NCBI GenBank assembly: GCA_025642065.1
Contig: JAODUP010000355.1
Coordinates: forward strand, 16,001-80,000
Reading direction: 5' to 3'
Length of the DNA: 64,000 bases
Source: Paralvinella palmiformis
Lineage: Eukaryota; Annelida; Polychaeta; Terebellida; Alvinellidae
Shown here one piece after another: positions 35,851-48,464 of this stretch. Every line of letters starts with the position of its first letter. The first letter of the stretch is position 1. Both the position numbers and the translations under genes were made by a program. Below the pieces are notes generated by a model. The model had not been told where the DNA came from. It made no database searches and worked only from the letters and a program-made list of their open reading frames with translations.

Positions 35851-36844
35851 CACAGTTGAAGTAATCTATCTAGCTTTGAAAATAGAATATTTAGTAGAAT
35901 TGTAAATTTAATACCACATTTTGTTTAAAAGCTTTTGGGTCATACACATTTATGTTAGTTCTTTGATTTCAGTGACATTCATACGAAGATGATTTCCAAG
36001 TAGAGAGCTGAAAGCTTCTTTTTTCTACAACAGTCGATCACTAAGATCTGTAGATCCGATATTTATTTTGGTTATGGACATGTCTCGACACGAACACGAT
36101 ATTGATTCACCACTCTTGATTCAATACATCTTTTATGGCCTCCTAATGGCATCAGTACAAGCCTTATAACTGTCGGGAATAACTGGCTATTGTTTGTACA
36201 ATAACATATAATTAGTACACAGATGATGATAGATTTATGGCATAGAAAATGATTGAATTATCTGACAGAGGTATTTTCGTTCAGAAAGGGGAGTATTCTG
36301 TTTGTTCTCGGTGCTGGCTACACCTGGAACTTATAACTGAGGACTAGTTTTAAGCGTAATAATCTTGATATGCTTATTTTTGATTTGATGATCATTGTTG
36401 AAGAAGACTATTCACATAAAGACACTCGGCCAAAGGTTATTCTACCTGTGCTGCCACCTACCTGGTACACGGATGCCTCGTGGGCGATACAGGTAATACA
36501 TGCAGTGATATTAACGTGAATAAAGAGCCTTAGTGGATAAAAATGAACTGATACTTCAAGATATCAGCATAAACCTACTTAAATTGAATTAAATAATGGC
36601 ACATTACCGTATTTACGTATCCAGTCATTTATAAATTTAGGAGTGAGTTTAGTCTCGTTGTTTGGATCTATGTTATCTCAATCATAAAAGAAATAAACTA
36701 TTATTATTGTTGCTTTAATTTGGAAAAAGTCACAGACTGTTTGTAAATACTATATAAACTGTATACATTATGATTATTTCTGGCCCAAACTTATTCCTCG
36801 TATTATGTTTTGTTTTATAACCTCCTAAACAATAATTATCTATA

Positions 36845-36878
<34 letters not shown>

Positions 36879-37200
36879 TTATAATATCACTCACTGATAC
36901 ATAATGACTGTTGTCAAATTTTAGTACATATTGCGGATGTAAAGTATAAAGACCAACTTTGTCGATGGCTTTCGATGACTAATCCAAATGTCTGCGTGTC
37001 TTTTTTGTATCCTCATTGCTATGACATGTTTCATCCTTTAATGAAAGGCGTCAGGTCGATCATCGCTTTTCTCTAGGCTATATCTTCTTGGCCACGTGGC
37101 TCATTTTGGACAATATTATTATTCCCTGTTATGACGCTTATTTTATTATAGAAAATGACGATGATAATTATTTAGGTTGTTTATTTAATTTTTATAAACG

Positions 37201-37234
<34 letters not shown>

Positions 37235-37564
37235 GAACATATTGAGCTTGATGGTGAGGGGGGTGAATCCTATCTAATGATAACTACTAAACCGAAGTCA
37301 GGCGATAATTTGAACTCCCGATGTAATTTGTCTGAGAACTTCAAATAATAGTTTGTTTATATAGACAGAGGATCATCTTCTCCCGTTATGTTACCATAAT
37401 ATTATGTATTTCAACGTGATCATGATTAATTATGAAAATGTATTTATGTAATTAAAAAAGAGACAATATTAGTAATAATGAGGCGTTCAGGATGATGGCG
37501 ATAACCATGGTTGTTATTATGATTATGATTATTATTAGTAGTAGTAAAGTATATCTCTCTAATC
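35851..37564. other. No recognised gene
   Basis: Contains (TA)n at 36,847-36,878 and (TTA)n at 37,202-37,234. A forward open stretch at 36,370-36,490 (including VILPVLPPTWYTDASW) ends at ATACAG|GTAATA and could be an exon, but no family is recognised. Confidence 0.3.
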
Positions 37565-37703
37565 TATCAGGTTTTTTCCTGCAGATGGTCAAGCTTTACT
37601 GATAGAAATGCAAGGTCATCAGCAAGGTCGAGGTCTTCTAACTAGGAAAAGTGAGTCCACTGGAAGAGGATGGGTAAGAGGGTGCATCCCTGTAAACAAG
37701 GAA

Positions 37704-37705
<2 letters not shown>
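37565..37705 (-). mobile_element. Reverse-transcriptase fragment of a third LINE type
   Basis: The reverse strand reads GCTLLPILFQWTHFS, a stop, then LEDLDLADDLAFLSVKLDHL. Gly-Cys-x-L-x-P-x-LF and LADD are RT motifs 4 and 5 (compare QGCxLSPxLF and xADDxxLLS), so this is an RT remnant distinct from the YADD-type elements nearby. It is cut off by the (TA)n run at 37,709. Confidence 0.65.

Positions 37706-37708
<3 letters not shown>

Positions 37709-37793
<85 letters not shown>
37709..37793. repeat. (TA)n microsatellite
   Basis: About 42 TA units, among the longest in the window. Confidence 0.96.
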
Positions 37794-37794
<1 letters not shown>

Positions 37795-38279
37795 TAAAAC
37801 ACATGCCATGCTCACAAACACAGACTAATAGGTCCTTGACAGAAGGAGAAGTGCAAAATTGAATTCTTATTACTATTTTTGTACGAGCATTTACCTCTTT
37901 AATATTTCTGTAAAATACGTACTAATGTGATTAATTAATATTCTCAATTTTAAAACATTTGTAAATTTTTATTTCTCGGGCCATTGCACTAATATCTCTA
38001 CTGTTATGTGTACATCCTGTGAGAAACACATCTATATGAAATACATATATGACTGCTTAGAACCCGTAACTTGGAGATTGCGGCTACTGTGCAATGAGAA
38101 TGCCCCTTATGTATTAATGTTTTAAACAACTATAATAAAATATACAAATATAGCATAGCGCCATACATAATCTGTGACAAGGTTACTGTAAAGTTGGATG
38201 TATAATATAGATATATCAGATTAACATTGTTTACACAAATGCATAAACAGCAAAATATTGGGCATATTCAGGTGAGATA
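37794..38279. other. No recognised gene
   Basis: AT-rich sequence with no recognisable features. Confidence 0.45.
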
Positions 38280-39680
38280 AGTGTATTTTAAATGGTTTAT
38301 TTTTACCTTCTTCTTGCGGATATCAAGTATCGTACATTTCCTGAAGGTCTGTAGAAGGTTGTTCCACATGGTGGCTGCAGCCTTCCCGAAACACCTATTA
38401 CTGTATGTCACGCCACGTGCGTTTTGTTACACTTGAGTGATTCATGAAGTATCTTTTACTCATACACCATAATCTTGTCCTGCGATCTCTATATCACTGT
38501 GGGGGCCAATGCAGTGATTTCAAGCCCAATATTATATGATCTCACTTATGAGTACAGGTGACAAGTCGGGAATTTTGTACTCTTTGTAGCGTGATTGGCA
38601 AGCCATATAGAAGGGTATTGCCGTAATCCAGCCATGATGTCATCAGGGCATGTGAAAGTATTTTTCGAGCATGTGATATCCGCCTAATATGACCAATATT
38701 ATGAATTCGGCAATAACAGGCTTTTGAAATCACATGTTTACTTGCCATGGTCAGAGAAACATCAAAGTTTTTCACTGACAGTGGTACGTAACCAATCTTT
38801 TGTCACCTACCCGAATCTGGATTTTCTCACCTAACAATTTGGTCTGGACATAATGAACTCTCTTTTACTTGTACAGCATAAGCATATTTACACTCATCCA
38901 GTCAAGCTTCTAGTTTCTTTCAGACGCTTAGCCATATTTATTTTGGTATTATAACCAAATAACTTGGATATCGTCTGCATAACAATGAAACACTAAATTA
39001 TGTTAGGTACGTATTTCAGTGAGGTGGTTCGAGTGCCGATCTTTATGGTACCCCACAATTCAGACTATTACCATCTGAAGTGCTCATTCCTACAGCAAAA
39101 CATTGAGATATGTCACTGAAATATTTACCCCAAATGAGAATTCGAGAAGGGTTTGAAGTATTGTATGATCATTGACAACAAAGCAAAAGAGAAATGAACC
39201 AAGATTAGTGCTGCCATAAATTTGTTACCTAAGGCTTCAACAATATCATGAAGGTCAGTAGAGTGACGTTTGCCATAACCAGAGTGAAGCCATCATGAAA
39301 TATGTGCATACTCAGCTGAACCTCTATAAGCTTAACAACCACTTTCTCGAGGATCTTACACTGAAAAAGCAAGTTAGATGCTGGTTGGTAGGGAAATTTT
39401 CCAATACCTTTTCGACCATATTTCATTTCTTTAACAGTGATCTAATATTGCCCTTTTTGAAACAAAGTGGAAACCTGGGTTCTCCCAATTATTTGCAGTA
39501 ATCAAGGGGAGTATGTACTCCAGCACCTGTTTTAACAGCGTTGTGGTCAGTGGGTCAAGTTCCAAAGTCATTGGTGGAGACTTCAAGATGATGTCACATA
39601 CTTCATCCTGAATAGCTAGCGCAAATTGCGTCAGTGGTTGACCTTCAAATTTGATATCAGCTTTCTTCACAACGCTATAA
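38280..39680 (-). mobile_element. LINE (family 2), RT to C-terminus, decayed
   Basis: On the reverse strand, from high to low coordinates: PLTQFALAIQDEV and TTLLKQVLEYILPLI (39,430-39,670), YQPASNLLFQCKILEKVVVK (RT start, compare RPVSNLxFLSKxxEK, near 39,370), then SWLDYGNTLLYGLP and RVQNSRLVTCT (38,550-38,660). GVTYSNRCFGKAAATMWNNL-like sequence near 38,360-38,420 completes the tail. The 3' end was not precisely located. Multiple frameshifts exist, and the central catalytic RT motif was not found. Confidence 0.75.
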
Positions 39681-39684
39681 CGTT

Positions 39685-42545
39685 GGTGGCGGGAAGTATG
39701 ACCGGCTCTCGATGTAATGGCACCGGAATATTTCTCGGATAGTTCAGCTATTAGATAAGTTACACCGGTGAAACTGGTGTATTTTGCATATTATGTAATA
39801 AAGATTTAATTTATATTGATATAAATTGATTATATTTAGTTATTTTGTATTTCTTGTATTTTCTTTTTAACTGCTCATTTGATGCCCTATATTATCGCCC
39901 GCTCCAGTGTTTCCCATTAGAACTCGGTTTTCGCTTGTGTATGTTTTGTTTTATTAAAAAAATTATTTTTCACTTATTTTATTTCTATAATTATAATGAA
40001 TTATAGTAGAGATCAGTTGCTTGCATTACGACCCTATGGTGGTAATACCATTTGTTTAGCGATGCGCCCACGTAGTGGAAAACATCCAAAGCAGATTGGG
40101 TCTGATGCCAGTAATTTGATCACTGTGCCAATAACACCATATAATGGCACAGCTGTACAAAATGTAAGTATTGGTCTTATTAACTGTCAGTCGATCTGTA
40201 ATAAATCTGATGAAATATCTGATGTTGTTAAGGATATGGATCTTGATGCTCTTGTCATTACAGAGACTTGGCTGACGGGTAATGTCTCAGACCAGAAAAT
40301 TGTTGGTGATGTGACTCCAGCTGGATATTCATTCCACCATGCAGCTCGGATTCACAAAAAAGGTGGGGGAGTCGGCATTCTTCTCCGTGATTCTTTGAAG
40401 TGTGAAACCCATTTGCGTTTTCAGGCTAAGTCTTTTGAAAATTACCAACTGACTTTTATATCTGGGGGATAAGTGTTCGTGTAGCTATTATCTACCGATT
40501 ACACCCCACTAAGAAAAATGGCATGAAAGCAGCAGATTTCTTCAAGGAATTTTCGGAATTTGTTGACTCTCTTGCTACCAACAGTGGTCATCTGTTGATC
40601 TTAGGTGATTTCAATATACATTGGGATTGCCAGAGGAATGCAGATACCAAACAAATGGCTGACATTTTTAGATCTGCCAACCTCAGGCAGCATGTCCAAG
40701 AAAGAACACACAGACATGGTCACATCTTAGATCTTGTCATCTCCCGTGATGATGACAATTTGATTAAAGGTGTGTCTGTGTCTTCCATGCTGTCTGATCA
40801 TTTCCTTGTTGACATTAATGTATCTTTACAGAAACAATCTGTTTCAGCTAAAGATATTTCATATAGAAGATACAAGTCAATTGACAAGGAGGCTTTTCTT
40901 GCTGATCTGTGAGTCTCTTCTCTGGTATTTCATCTAATGCTTTCTGTGCAGTTGACCCTATGCCTACATGGCTCGTGAAAGATTGTCTGGATGTTCTGAT
41001 AAACCCAATTACAAATATAGTTAATAAATCATTATCTCTGGGTGTTTTCCCAAGATCCATGAAAGCTGCCCTTGTAAAACCATTAATAAAAAACACACTA
41101 TGGACTGTAATATTCTAAACAATTACAGACCTGTTTCAAATCTTACATTTTTATCTAAAGTTATAGAAAAGGCAGTTGCTTTCCATCTAAACAAATATTT
41201 AATCAATAATAACCTTAATGAATCACTACAGTCTGCCTATAAAAGTGGTCACAGCACTGAAACAGCCTTGGTTCGAGTGAAAAATGATATTGTGATGTCA
41301 ATTGATCAAGGTAAGCCAGTAATACTTGTTCTTCTGGACCTGTCTGCTGCATTTGATACAGTTGACCATAATGTACTTTTCTCTAGGTTAAAAGACATGT
41401 TTGGTCTGTCAGGTAGAGTACTTGAATGATTTAGATCCTATCTGGAACAATGCTCACAGAGAGTGCCTGTTCATGGTATTTTATCTGACATTCAGTTTTT
41501 GTTATCTGATGTACCACAGGGTTCAGTTCTTGGTCCTCTCGTTTTCACAATGTATACCCGTCCTCTTGGGATCATTGCGCAGCGATATGGGGTTAAATAT
41601 CACTTGTATGCTGATGACACACAGCTGTATATATCACTGGATCCTGACAATGAGTTAAATTTCTCCTCTTCTTTGAAGAATTTAGAACATTGTATTGCCG
41701 ATATCCGGCTATGGATGACTCAAAATCTTCTAAAACTAAATGATAATAAAACAAATATTTTATATTTGGCATCACCACATTGTGTTAAATGCCTAAAGAC
41801 ACCAGCATTACAGATGGGTGCATCTTCGATTACCCCTAATGGGTCAGTAAAAAATCTAGGGGTTATTTTTTACCAATGTATTAACATGCATGAACATGTC
41901 ACATCAGTATGCCGGGCTGCCTACTACCATCTTAAGAACATCCACTGTTTAAAAGCATTCTTGACACAAGAATCAATTGTAACGGTAGTTCATGCCGTTG
42001 TTACATCTCGGATAGACTATTGTAACTCCCTGTTATATGACATATCTGATTATAACATTAATCGCCTTCAGCGAATTCAGAATAGTGCAGCTCGCATTGT
42101 AACAAATACTACATTGGCTACCTGTTAGACAGCGTATCCATTTTAAGATTCTGTTAATAACTTATAAATCTATTAATGATATGGCGCCAGAATACCTGTG
42201 TGAACTGGTTTCCATTAGAAAGTTATCCCTAAAACTCAGGTCATCCAGTCAGATACTATTGCAGGTGCCAGTGTCTCGGCTCAAGTCATATGGTCATTGT
42301 GCGTTTAGTGTTGCAGCCCCCACTTTGTGGAATAAGTTGCCGGCAAATATTAGAAATTCGTCGTCTCTTGGAAATTTTAAGTCTCTTCTAAAAACACACC
42401 TATTTAAGGTCGCTTTCACAGATAAATAATTATTATCTTTTAAATCATTACAGGGTTTTTACAGACATTATTTGGGGTATTATTATATTACATATTATTT
42501 GTACAGCGCCTTTGAATGGCTCCTGCTAGTAACGGCGCTTGATTA
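39685..42545 (+). mobile_element. LINE (family 1), near-complete but internally deleted, copy B
   Basis: The 5' UTR of about 310 bp (starting near TATGACCGGCTCTCGATG) is shared with the mini-element at 47.9 kb. The reading frame starts at 39,996 (LLALRPYGGNTICLAMRPR). APE-type endonuclease motifs follow: LINCQSI, ITETWL (40,258) and, after a frameshift at about 40,470, LGDFNIHWD (40,602), HILDLVISRD and SDHFLVDI. At about 40,910 the coding jumps to the RT start, apparently a deletion. The RT shows NNYRPVSNLTFLSKVIEK, SAYKSGHSTETAL, LLDLSAAFDTVDH, a Trp-to-stop at 41,427-41,429, DVPQGSVLGPL and YADDTQLY (41,610). The 3' UTR ends near 42,545. It is not functional. The clade is CR1/L2/Crack-like, not resolved further. 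Confidence 0.9.
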
Positions 42546-42635
42546 CCATAAATGATATCCATAATTTGTGAAGAAATCAGTGAATTCCAGTGTGACATGA
42601 ATGGCACAATGATACTCAAACACACACACGCGCGC

Positions 42636-42671
<36 letters not shown>

Positions 42672-43780
42672 ACATGGTGCTAAGTTAGATCCCTAATTAA
42701 CTAGGTCCAGTATCCACAACTTCCAAAGCAAATGTAAATAGTCCAAGTACATAATGTCCAAAGAAAAAAAGTTCAATATGCAAAATAATTAATTATGGAA
42801 AATGTTCAACTCGTCCAATCAAAAAAAATAATATTGCGTACTACCTACTAACTTGGATTCCAATGGCGCCACGGAAGCGCGCTTCCGCATGAATCAAAGG
42901 CCATATCGATATTTTAAAAGTCTCCAAAATTACTTAGAATTACTCATGCAAAATATTGTACTTTTACGGGAGAAATATTCTTATTGTTGTTGTTGTTATT
43001 ATTATTAGTATTACTTTGGAGGAAGTATACTACTGATACAGAAAAGGCGTGTACGCTGAGATAACCGATAATTAAGCCATATGGCCAGTATACTGCAAAA
43101 GGAGCTAAGACTTAACTAGTACTGTGTCTATTGCAGCATAATTTATCAATACCGTATAAAAACTGGCCCATACCTAAAACTATCCAAATATCATAATTCA
43201 TGTTTGTAAATAGTCAAATCGAAGAGAGGTTACCTTACTACTGTGACATCATCATAGATCGACATACCACTGATATACCAAGTAGTACGATGACTCTAAA
43301 CTGAAATATTGAGCTTCATTTTTATCAACATTTAAAGATAACTGTCATTACGATAAACTTTATTTTCTATATAAAACCATTTAAAAATAATCAGTTTACT
43401 TCATAATCAGAATCTATGGAATTTCTTCATCCTCTTTTAACTGTGTATAATGAAATGAACGAATCATAACCGTCTGATTGATGAATCAAACATATTATAA
43501 CGTTATGATGTTGACTAGTAAATTAAATGTCTGATGCTTAGTCCTAACTATATTAAATTATTGCCCTCAACATGTAATAGAAATTATTATTTGATCATAG
43601 CAATTTCAAATGGAAGTCGAGTACTGAATATGAACTTCCTGGAGAATGTCCAACATATCTGCTGTATTAGAGGAAGTGTCTCGTTTTGGTGATAAACGGC
43701 AGCAGGAGTCGAATTATACCGGATTTCTTGCATTGTTTTAATAATTCGCTTATTGCAGAAAGTTGTCTTTACAACTGTAC
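42546..43780. other. Spacer between LINE and right arm
   Basis: Contains a (CA)n run at 42,621-42,669 and AT-rich sequence. No gene was recognised. Confidence 0.5.
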
Positions 43781-44199
43781 GTACAACAACCATTAACGTT
43801 TGAAAAGAGCTATTTTAACTCATTCTGACCGTTTTATTGCATATCCGTTTATCAGTATTTACCTTTCCAATAATTGAAAGTAAAAAGGTTTTAGACTTAA
43901 AATTGAAACACAAATAGTTTGTTTTGTAGACAAATACTCGAAAGGTGTAAGACGGTAAACTTGTCACCTTGGGAATGCAGTTAAATAGAAATAAAATAAT
44001 TAACTTGCGCTGATCAAAATATTCTTTTATAATCATGCATTAGACAGTTCATCAATTAACAAGCTAATAAGATATATGATTACAGTACGTCATTATTTAG
44101 AACATCAGTACTTTTGCAGCATTAACACGAACATAATATTTCAGAGAAACTGATATTCGAATTAACAGCCTTCGTCTTCAACAGTTGGTGCGTCTGGTG

Positions 44200-45312
44200 T
44201 TAAATAGATAACCTCAGGATACAAACAATTATCCAGAATGGCGATATCTGGAAATTGGCGCCGTCTGAAACAAAAATATGTCGTCAACGGATGTAAATAA
44301 AGCCTTTAGTCGACTGAATGTTCAATATTAATCTCTTATTTAGATTTCTAAAATTTGATTATTTGAATTATTCAAGTTCGGCGAGTCATGTTGTAAACAT
44401 TACCTTTAAAACACGAAAGTAACAATATTAATTATAAATATATTAATGATTCACCTGATCTTCCACCTATGTTACAAGTAGTGCCATTATATCCCGGTGG
44501 ACAGATACATTCACAAAATTCGTCAATTGTACCGCCATTTTCGCAGATTTTCTCTTCACATTTAACTTTGTTAACTACAAAATAATGGAGTGATTCCATT
44601 TAAGTATTTTTACTTGTAATGAATGATATATCCTTTTCTCAATACATTCTAATCATTCGCATTACAAACAGTGTCAATAGAATAAATATATATTATCTAA
44701 ACGTGTATATTTTGTGATCGAATTACCACATAAACCAGAGTCACAGATCATTTCACTTGGACAAGACGAACACGCAGCACCGTCCTTGTAAGGCTTCTTC
44801 CCCAAACCATTTCCCCTGTAGTAAATATTACATCAGTTTTAATAGTTGAAACATAACATTGCATTTTCACTACAGACAGGTATCAAATATTCTTCAAACA
44901 TTTAATTAACAATACTATCTTTTTCATTCGTCTGTAAATTGAATATTCACCCAGGTCCGTAATAGCAGACGAAAAAAGTCGCATTATTCATGATTATTCC
45001 AGTCATCTTTGAACATTTCATAATCGCACATCCTATATAACTAGAGCTGGCCCAAACTACCTGAAGATAGCACGAAATTGGTATACATGTTTGCAATTTA
45101 GCATCATCGTAATATAGCAATACTTGACTAAGCAATTAATTAACGTAAGATTATTACCTGTGTGTAATCCTGGCACGACTTAGTGTCTACGCATGTATTT
45201 CTTAAGTATGAGTAATCCGAACCCTCACTATACCATATTCCAGTTGCAGTTCTTCCATTCATAAATGTATCTGAGTGGTAAGTACTATAAATCAGGGATT
45301 GTGTGTGTGTGG

Positions 45313-45347
<35 letters not shown>

Positions 45348-47396
45348 GGTGTGTGTTGTTGTTGTTGTTGTTGTTGCGCGGGTACACAACAACACACACA
45401 CAAGTTTCAAAAGTAATTACTCATTCTTCGCATCTCTCCAGATCGTAGAACTCACCAGTTGTCGCGTATTTATTTTGACCAATTTTATCAAACGGTTTAG
45501 GGTCACGAATTGGTTCTCCATTTTGCCACACACAGCGTTCTGCCCACTCTTGTGCCATGTCTGCCAAATCTTCATGCCATACCTGTAATCATTCAGATAT
45601 ATAGATTATATTGGTGCCATCAATGGCCGTGCTGAGATTTATAATTATGTATATACCAGAAATAACAACATGCGTAAAGAACAAACATATATCGACCCTA
45701 TCTATAGCATGGCGCGATAGAGGTAAATATGTTCACTAATCTTTAATGTTTCAGAAAGAACTTATTAATCAGGTTCTTTTGTCAAACATTGATGATGCAC
45801 AACAACAAAAGAAATAATTATCCGTTTCAGCATTGATAAATTACTGTTGTTGCCTAAACATCAGCTACTAATAGTAACATGAACAATCTATATAAGACAT
45901 TGCGAATCTACAAATCAGTCTCAACTTGACCCACATTACTTACCAGTCGTAGCCGATAATAAGACATATTTTCTTGTAAAGATGTTCTATTTATTACTTA
46001 TAAATATCATTTCAAAGAAGATCAAGAACAACTTATTCCACCACCTGGGAGTTGATGCTTCGTACATTGCTGGATAGAGTTAAAAGTGAACAAGACTTAA
46101 ATCGCTGTAATCTCACTGATATATACATTTGGAACAGATCCCTTAGACATAGTGTCGCTGTTCCACTCAGAAAAAATCCCCCAAATATCATCACGAACTA
46201 TATCTGATATCACAAATATATTAAATAATCCAACTTATTGGAGGGTGGCCATTACGGCTTCCTCGGGCGACTTAAATAGAACAATAACGTGCTCTTACTT
46301 CAACTGGCACAAAGATCATGAAGCCATTTCATTCCAGATCAAGTCAGATCACAGATTTAGCTATCCTCATGCACGACCTAATCCCATCCTCAACCTACTA
46401 CCTACTACAAGCTGACACAATCGTCGAGTCATTTATATAAATTTGACATCTCTGTTGACCATTCGTGCTACAAGAATACGATACAATGATCATCAGAAAT
46501 TTCACTATACAGTTTTCTTGAGTCATTTCAGTAACATATGAGGCTCTTTGTTTCGACCAACTACTCTGTAAAATAGATAAATACACCTTTGTTTCTAAAT
46601 TATATCCTTTGTTCACATTTATTGATATTGTAGCATCCTGTCTGTATCTGGCTTCAAGGTGGTGCCGTCAACAAACGATTCGCCAGCATTCTGTACGAGA
46701 TTATTTAATATACGGTTGATCGTGTTGATATTTAGACATTATTTATAATTTGTCTGAAACTTTTAAATGAATGTGAACTCTTCCTTTGTGCCTACTGGAT
46801 GCCATTTCTCAATACTTCACTCACCATCAGGAATAGGGGAGGAGTTAGGTCTCTTAATCTGGACCGGTCTAACCCAATAAAGTTATTTTATTTTGCCTCA
46901 GTAAGTACAGATCAATTATTCTCCGTCCAATGGTCAGACAGGAATCTACTTAGAGAGTAATTCTTTAGCAGCTAAAAATATTTGTCAACCTCAACAATGA
47001 ACAGTAATATACTTAAATACACTTACTTTCTACTCTAAAACAAATGTTAATTCGATTTGACAAAAATCTATAAATATGTTACTTTTTAGAATTCGATCTA
47101 AAATGAAAAGTCTGGTTTGGTTCATTAATTCGAAAAGGAAAGTTTTTAATGTTACCTCTGTTCGCCTTTCCGGTAAAATTACAAAATATTAAGTTTATAT
47201 TTTAATTTAATACACAGGTGTACCGTAGCAAATGGATATGTAAGTGATTCCTTTTCATATATATGTATATTACAAATCAAATTCTTCCATATTACTATTA
47301 ATTGATAGAGCATTTCGCTGAAGATTCACAGTTTATGGGTATTACCAAATATGCCACATGTACGACAGACAGATATCGGCGGATATCCAGAGGGGG

Positions 47397-47445
<49 letters not shown>

Positions 47446-47852
47446 TAGATAGATAGATAGATAGACAGACAGATAGATAGATAGATAGGAATAAGAAAGA
47501 CTGACTGACAAGCTCAGAATCAAAACTAGCCTATTGTTCTTAACCATTTTAATTTTAATTGTTATATGATCACCCTTGAACTAGCGCCTGTGCTTACAAA
47601 TCTTTTCAAATAAGTCTTATTGGCTTTCTCATATTCAATAGAACAACAAAATATACAGTAAAAACAATACACGAATAATCAGTATTAAATGGAATTTGTA
47701 GTATTTCGCTAACGACAACTAAAAACAACCCGACCTTGAGAATGTGGTCGGATATATGTTTTCTTTTTATAACAAAAATAAAATTTAGCCCATTTTTTAA
47801 TTTATAATAGGAGACAATATAACGGATGGCATCAATATTATTAAAAAGTACC

Positions 47853-47910
<58 letters not shown>

Positions 47911-48429
47911 ATATATATATCAATGGCGGAAATATGACCGACTCTCGATGTAATGGCACCGGAATATGTATCGGATAGTTCAGCTATTGGATCAGTTACA
48001 CCAGTGAAACTGGTGTATTTTGCATATCATGTAATATAGATTTAATTTATATCAGTTGATTAAATTTGGTTATTTTGTATTTCTTGTATTTACTTTTTAA
48101 CAGATCATTTGACGCCCCATATTATCGCCCACTACGGTGTTTTCGCCGAGAACCCGAATTTTTGGTTGTGTGTGTGTGTGTGTTTATGGTTGAGAGTTGT
48201 CGACGTTGTTATTGTTGCGTAACCATCAGAATTTCCTTTTCACCTCTTTCTTTCTCATATTTAGATCGGTTGCTTGCCTTACGACCCGGTGGTGGCAGTA
48301 ATACCATTTGTTTAGCGATGCGCCCACGTGATGGAAAGCACCCAAAGCAGATGGAGTCTGATACAAGTAATTTGATCACCATGCCCTTGGATGGCTCCTG
48401 TTAGCAAGGGTGCTTTATTAAATATACAT

Positions 48430-48464
<35 letters not shown>

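Noticed and set aside
37608..37862. 84-codon forward ORF with Tyr-Ile repeats
   Set aside because: Most of it is the (TA)n run, and the unique part is the antisense of a reverse-transcriptase remnant.
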